A stretch of 64,000 bases of DNA from Rhodospirillaceae bacterium (GTDB taxonomy: Bacteria > Pseudomonadota > Alphaproteobacteria > Rhodospirillales > Rhodospirillaceae). The notes under the pieces are model-generated. The model was given only the letters and a program-made list of their open reading frames with translations. It was not told where the DNA came from and did no database searches. Both the position numbers and the translations under genes were made by a program. Every line of letters begins with the position of its first letter. Positions within the stretch are counted from its first letter, which is position 1. The stretch lies in assembly GCA_002737725.1 (NCBI GenBank), contig NSIP01000007.1:1-64000 (forward strand), given 5' to 3'. Below, in pieces: positions 59,896 through 64,000 of the stretch.

Positions 59896-62800
59896 GTGAC
59901 TTCGTCCGGTACATCGCGGACCGCAATTGTCTTCGCCGCATTTCTCGTGGGCCTGCTCACGCTGGCTGCGATTTTTGCCCCGCGACTCATTGATCTGCGT
60001 TCGCTCAGTCCAAGCATCACGGCGGAACTCAGCCGCGCATTAGGCCAAGACGTTCGTGTGCGCGGCGATATTTTTCTGTCGCTCATTCCTCGCCCTCAGC
60101 TGATGATTCGCGATATTGCGACCAAACCTTATAGCGGGACTCAGTTGGCGCTCGCAGCGGGTGAGGTTCGGGCCGACCTGAGTTGGGGCGATTTGATTCT
60201 CGGTCGCTACGCCATCACCAACGTGACGTTGCGAAGCGCTGAGATTGATGGCCGCTGGGCTGATCTCGCTTCGTTTGGCGAAGCTGTAACCCAATTATCT
60301 TTTGAACGGGCTCGGCTCAGATTACATGTCGCTGACCGCCCTCTGGTTTTCGATGGGCTGGATGGTGCCGTCTCGTCCACTGCCAACGGAGCGTTGACGT
60401 GGATGACGAGTGGTGTGTTCGAGAGCGCGCCCATTACGATGGATGGCAAGCTGAATGCGCCGAGCAAAGGCGATGGTCGTTATGGCCAGCTCACCGTGAA
60501 GTTACCTGAAGCCGATGTGACCATTGAGCTTTCCGGAACGATGTCATCACCCGAGCCTCAGGGTGTGCTTGCGCCGTCATTCAAGGGCCGCATGAACTTA
60601 TCGGCGTTGCATGTCGTGGATGCGCTCAGCTTGGCGTCGTTTGCCGACTTCGATCTGACTCGCTGGCCATGGTCGGCACAACCGCTTTCTATTTCATCTG
60701 ACATTGAGGCGAGCGCGCAACGGATCAGCATCAGTGATACAACCCTTGGTCTGGGCGATCAAACCGCCCGTCTTTCAGGGGCCCTCGAACTCACGCCGCA
60801 GCCCAAATTTAATCTTAACGCTGAACTGACCAACATTGATGCCGCGCAATGGTTCCCCACTGGGCCATCAGGCGCGTTGCAAGCCTCAATTCCATCACGC
60901 GCCAGTGTGCTTGATGCATTGACTCAGAAACCATGGGCCGGGGCCATCAAAGTCAATGGAACAATGCTCCGTTTGGGTGATCAGGTGGCGCGCGATGTCA
61001 CCATCGACCTCGCGTATGACAAATCTGAATGGGCGATCCGCAATGCCGCCATGACTCTGCCAGGCCAAGCACGCGTCTCGGTGGCGGGGCTATGGACGTC
61101 CGCTTCTGAAGATGCAGGGTTCACGGGGTCTTGGCGCGGCGATATTCAAGACGTGCGAGGGTTTTTGTCGTGGCTCAGCGTCGATAGCGCGGCCATACCC
61201 GATGGCCGTCTCGCCAATTTCTCGGCCAGTGGGCTCGTTCAGAACAATGCAAAGCTGACGGTCCTCAGCGATGTCGCCCTGTCCTTCGATGCCATGCAAG
61301 CCAAAGGTCGCTTGGCTTTTGGATGGGATCAAGCCACACCGTTTGCCATCGATCTCGACGTTGATCGTTTAGCGCTGGATGTTTATGTGCCGCTGATCCG
61401 CCAAGGAATCGGCGCGATCATTGGGTTGTCACCGACCTCAGGCCCGCAAGCGTCGGGCTACGGCGTCAACCCGCTGGCGCCGTGGATGGGCACTTTGGCT
61501 GCGCAACGCGGGCTTGTCAGGATTGCAGTGCCAATCTTGACGTGGCGAGATCTGCTGGCTGGCCCACTTGGCATCGACGTTGCGTTCGGAGATGGCTTTG
61601 TCGATGTGCGCTCGATTGCGTTTACCGATGCCTCGGGTGCCGCGGTGTGGGTGGGCGGCAAAATCAAAAACCTGGATGGCGTGCCGACAGCGGAAAGTTT
61701 GCAGTTTGACATGAAGGTCAGCGATGTCGCGCGCTTTGCACGTGCCACACGCACGGACATTGCCGCGCCTTTACGTGCGATGGCCCCGTGGTCCATGACC
61801 GGGGCCATCAATGGCTCGTTGCTCGATGCGACCGTGGCGCTTGAGGGCAAGCTTGGGCCCGTTGACGCGAATGCACGCGGCAAGGCGAGCGTGGCCGACC
61901 GACGCTTGAAACTCGATCTTGCATTGGATCTGTCGCACCCCAATGCCAACCAAGTGCGTGATTTGGCGTGGCCGGGTTTGAAATTTAAGACCAAGCTTGA
62001 TGGCTCCATGACGGTTGCCGCCAAGCTTAAGCTTGATGGCGCGAAGCTGGCGGTCAACGATATAGCTGCGACTATTGGGCGTTATGGCCTGCGCGGACAA
62101 ATGGATGTCGATCAGTCAACGCAGCCTCGTTCAGTGAGCGCGACATTCAGTAACATCGATATCGACTTCACAGCCCTGACGCCGCTGCCGATCTTTCCTT
62201 TGCCGGCGCCGGGCGGCTGGCAGGGCGAAGTCACGTTGTCTGGCCCGCACATCCGGTCGTCTATCCTCGACGCGGAAAATTTTACGGCGCGCTTTGTCGC
62301 GGTTTCCGATTCTGTTGAACTGGCAGAATGGCAGGGCAAACTTTTTGGCGGGCAGTGCCAGGTTGGACTGAAGTGGTCCAAAGCACCCGATGCCACCACA
62401 AGCGAAAACGCGCAACACCTGCAAGGCCAACTGGTTCTCAATGGGGCTGACCCCTCCTTGATGTTTGATGGATTGACCACAACATCGAAGGCCCAGGCCG
62501 ACCTCAGTCTCAGCTTTGCCACATCTGCAGCCAAACCCAATGGATGGCTCAAGGCATTGTCGGGCACAGGAACCGCGCGATTGTCATTACCTGCCAATGC
62601 GCCCTTGAAAGCGTCAGGCCTGTTTGCCCCGCTTGCCGCGGTTGCGCAGGCCGAAGGGCCGGGGGGGCAAGTGCCGACGAAGCAAGAGAGTACGGCGTCG
62701 TTTACCATCGATAGCGGTGTCGCGACGTTGAAGGATCTGCGCATTCAATCCAATGCCTATAGCGCTATGTTTGACGGGGCGGTTGATCTGAATCGACAGA

Positions 62801-62955
62801 CCTTTGATTTGAAAGGGACGCTCAAGCTGCGCGACCGTGGCTTGATTGTTGGCCCATCGGCGCAACTGGTGTTACCGCCCACTGCGCCTATGACCATCAC
62901 CGGGCCGATTGCAGCGCCGACCATCAAACTCGATGTCTCCCGCGCTCAGCGCTAG
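59896..62955 (+). CDS. AsmA-family protein
   Basis: A 1019-aa protein with one N-terminal transmembrane anchor (about 8-30, TAIVFAAFLVGLLTLAAIFAP). AsmA repeats of amphipathic β-strands follow (DLRSLSPSITAELSRALGQDVRVRGDIFLSLIPRPQLMIRDI at the start). It ends in the AsmA C-terminal domain (VATLKDLRIQSNAYSAMFDGAVDLNRQTFDLKGTLKL, then PITGPIAAPTIKLDVS). Members bridge the periplasm and are thought to move phospholipids to the outer membrane. It begins at a GTG 21 bases after the acyl-CoA dehydrogenase stop and is probably in its transcript. Its stop overlaps the stop of the convergent ribbon-helix-helix gene. Confidence 0.9.
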   Translation: MTSSGTSRTAIVFAAFLVGLLTLAAIFAPRLIDLRSLSPSITAELSRALGQDVRVRGDIFLSLIPRPQLMIRDIATKPYSGTQLALAAGEVRADLSWGDLILGRYAITNVTLRSAEIDGRWADLASFGEAVTQLSFERARLRLHVADRPLVFDGLDGAVSSTANGALTWMTSGVFESAPITMDGKLNAPSKGDGRYGQLTVKLPEADVTIELSGTMSSPEPQGVLAPSFKGRMNLSALHVVDALSLASFADFDLTRWPWSAQPLSISSDIEASAQRISISDTTLGLGDQTARLSGALELTPQPKFNLNAELTNIDAAQWFPTGPSGALQASIPSRASVLDALTQKPWAGAIKVNGTMLRLGDQVARDVTIDLAYDKSEWAIRNAAMTLPGQARVSVAGLWTSASEDAGFTGSWRGDIQDVRGFLSWLSVDSAAIPDGRLANFSASGLVQNNAKLTVLSDVALSFDAMQAKGRLAFGWDQATPFAIDLDVDRLALDVYVPLIRQGIGAIIGLSPTSGPQASGYGVNPLAPWMGTLAAQRGLVRIAVPILTWRDLLAGPLGIDVAFGDGFVDVRSIAFTDASGAAVWVGGKIKNLDGVPTAESLQFDMKVSDVARFARATRTDIAAPLRAMAPWSMTGAINGSLLDATVALEGKLGPVDANARGKASVADRRLKLDLALDLSHPNANQVRDLAWPGLKFKTKLDGSMTVAAKLKLDGAKLAVNDIAATIGRYGLRGQMDVDQSTQPRSVSATFSNIDIDFTALTPLPIFPLPAPGGWQGEVTLSGPHIRSSILDAENFTARFVAVSDSVELAEWQGKLFGGQCQVGLKWSKAPDATTSENAQHLQGQLVLNGADPSLMFDGLTTTSKAQADLSLSFATSAAKPNGWLKALSGTGTARLSLPANAPLKASGLFAPLAAVAQAEGPGGQVPTKQESTASFTIDSGVATLKDLRIQSNAYSAMFDGAVDLNRQTFDLKGTLKLRDRGLIVGPSAQLVLPPTAPMTITGPIAAPTIKLDVSRAQR

Positions 62956-63164
62956 GCTTGGTACGATTTCAATACATACAAGCGGATCGCACTTGAGAGA
63001 TTGCCAGGTCTGTCGGCATCAATGCGTGTCAGTAAATCCGAGACGGTCATGCTCTGCGATTGCGCGAGTGTTTTGAGAACCTCCCAAAACTCATCTTCCA
63101 CAGAAACACTGGTGCTGTGCCCGGCCAGTTTGACCGAGCGCTTTCGGATTGTGCCGGTGCTCAC
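62952..63164 (-). CDS. Ribbon-helix-helix domain protein (RHH_4 type)
   Basis: A 70-aa protein. [45 protein letters not shown] is the RHH_4 domain: a basic strand, then two helices. [14 protein letters not shown] forms the tail. It is probably a small DNA-binding regulator. It starts at a GTG overlapping the fumC stop (GTGA), an association seen often in alphaproteobacteria, so it is in the fumC transcript. Its target is not known. Confidence 0.85.
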   Translation of the reverse strand: MSTGTIRKRSVKLAGHSTSVSVEDEFWEVLKTLAQSQSMTVSDLLTRIDADRPGNLSSAIRLYVLKSYQA

Positions 63165-64000
63165 GCGGTCGGACCGATCATGTCGCGCGCGCGCACCCAG
63201 CGATCAAAGTCGGCGTCAGACACATGGCCTAATTTCAGGGCGGCTTGCTTGAGTGTGAGATTGTCGTGATGCGCTAACTTGGCAATAGCTGCCGCTTTGT
63301 CATAGCCGATATGCGGCACCAAGGCGGTGACCAGCATTAGCGATTCATCCAGATGGCGCTGAACGGTCGTACGGTTAACCTCAAGGCCTGCGATGCAATT
63401 CTCGGCAAAGCTCAGCGACGCATCGGCCAGCAGACGAATAGACCGCAGCACATTAGCGATGATCACAGGTTTATAGACATTCAGTTCTAAGTGCCCTTGG
63501 GATCCGGCGATGGTGACAGCGGTGTGGTTGCCCATCACCTGTACGCACACCATCGTCAACGCTTCGGCCTGCGTGGGGTTCATCTTGCCGGGCATGATCG
63601 ATGAGCCCGGTTCATTTTCAGGCAATGACAATTCGCCAATGCCTGCGCGTGGACCAGAGCCCAGCAGCCGGATGTCGTTGGCAATTTTCATCAATGACAC
63701 AGCTAAAGTGTTCAGCACGCCCGAGCATTCCACCAATGAATCATGTGCCGCCAACGCTTCGAAGAAATTGGGCACGGGCGTGAAGGACAATGCCGTGATT
63801 GCGCTCAGTTCCCGACAAAACTGCGTGGCAAAACCAGCTTTTGCATTTAATCCCGTGCCCACAGCCGTACCGCCCTGGGCCAAGCGCGACAACGCAGGCG
63901 CGACGTTTTGCACACGTTCAATCCCGTAATGCAGTTGCGCGGTGTAGCCAGAGAATTCCTGCCCCACGGTTAGTGGCGTCGCGTCTTGCATGTGGGTGCG
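63161..64000 (-). CDS. fumC: Class II fumarate hydratase, 3' part
   Basis: This is the C-terminal 280 residues of a class II fumarase, reading off the right window edge where the frame is still open ([19 protein letters not shown]). It interconverts fumarate and malate in the TCA cycle. [21 protein letters not shown] is the fumarase/aspartase signature with the catalytic Ser loop. [25 protein letters not shown], then [37 protein letters not shown] and [14 protein letters not shown] support fumarase over aspartase or argininosuccinate lyase. It is co-transcribed with the downstream ribbon-helix-helix gene. Confidence 0.95.
   Translation of the reverse strand, partial: RTHMQDATPLTVGQEFSGYTAQLHYGIERVQNVAPALSRLAQGGTAVGTGLNAKAGFATQFCRELSAITALSFTPVPNFFEALAAHDSLVECSGVLNTLAVSLMKIANDIRLLGSGPRAGIGELSLPENEPGSSIMPGKMNPTQAEALTMVCVQVMGNHTAVTIAGSQGHLELNVYKPVIIANVLRSIRLLADASLSFAENCIAGLEVNRTTVQRHLDESLMLVTALVPHIGYDKAAAIAKLAHHDNLTLKQAALKLGHVSDADFDRWVRARDMIGPTA

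Noticed and set aside
61458-62057. 199-codon minus-strand frame
   Set aside because: It is antisense within the AsmA-family gene, with shadow composition and no supporting signals.

Overview
The window is a bacterial chromosome segment of moderate GC, and its gene content and order point to an alphaproteobacterium. The signs are a bamD-recN-ligA block after lpxC and ftsZ, rnpB just upstream of mraZ, an RpoH-type sigma factor with an RpoH box, a MurE carrying the DNPR motif of the meso-diaminopimelate type, and a fumC followed by a small ribbon-helix-helix gene. A Rhodospirillales- or Micropepsales-like lineage would fit, but the sequence alone does not settle it.

Positions 1-24.6 kb are an accessory mosaic. 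It opens with a frameshifted IS6-family transposase end. Next come a two-gene molybdenum enzyme of the pyrogallol-phloroglucinol transhydroxylase type with an SCP2-like N-terminal fusion, a probably exported catalase-peroxidase (katG), a decayed patch holding a broken HlyD-type secretion-adaptor remnant, an HU-family protein, a frameshifted DUF1428 gene, a Tat-signal MDR dehydrogenase, a frameshifted MATE exporter, a secreted tannase/feruloyl esterase coupled to a Rap1a-like gene, a flavin oxidase operon and a large autotransporter. Housekeeping genes are interspersed (ettA, mlaA-mlaC, metF). A GGDEF gene with a frameshift near its start closes the region. The transhydroxylase, tannase and flavin oxidase together suggest metabolism of plant phenolics.

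Positions 24.6-30 kb carry uvrD/pcrA, prmA and an aminopeptidase P. From 30 to 55.2 kb the minus strand holds the cell-envelope and division genes. In transcription order these are mraZ, rsmH, ftsL, ftsI, murE, murF, mraY, murD, ftsW, murG, murC, murB, ddl, ftsQ, ftsA and ftsZ (terminator), then lpxC, bamD, recN and ligA. Many junctions are ATGA overlaps, so the genes are probably translationally coupled. The mraZ promoter contains 10-bp-spaced TGGGN repeats lying over its -35 element and spacer, the expected place for MraZ autorepression.

Positions 55.5-64 kb hold rnpB, an AmpD-like amidase, an RpoH-type sigma factor, a divergent acyl-CoA dehydrogenase, an AsmA-family protein, and the 3' part of fumC with its ribbon-helix-helix partner. 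The gap upstream of rpoH has three related dyads at about three helical turns from one another.

All reading-frame breaks I found lie in the first 24.6 kb and none in the following 39 kb. This suggests real decay of accessory genes, although single-base sequencing errors remain possible.
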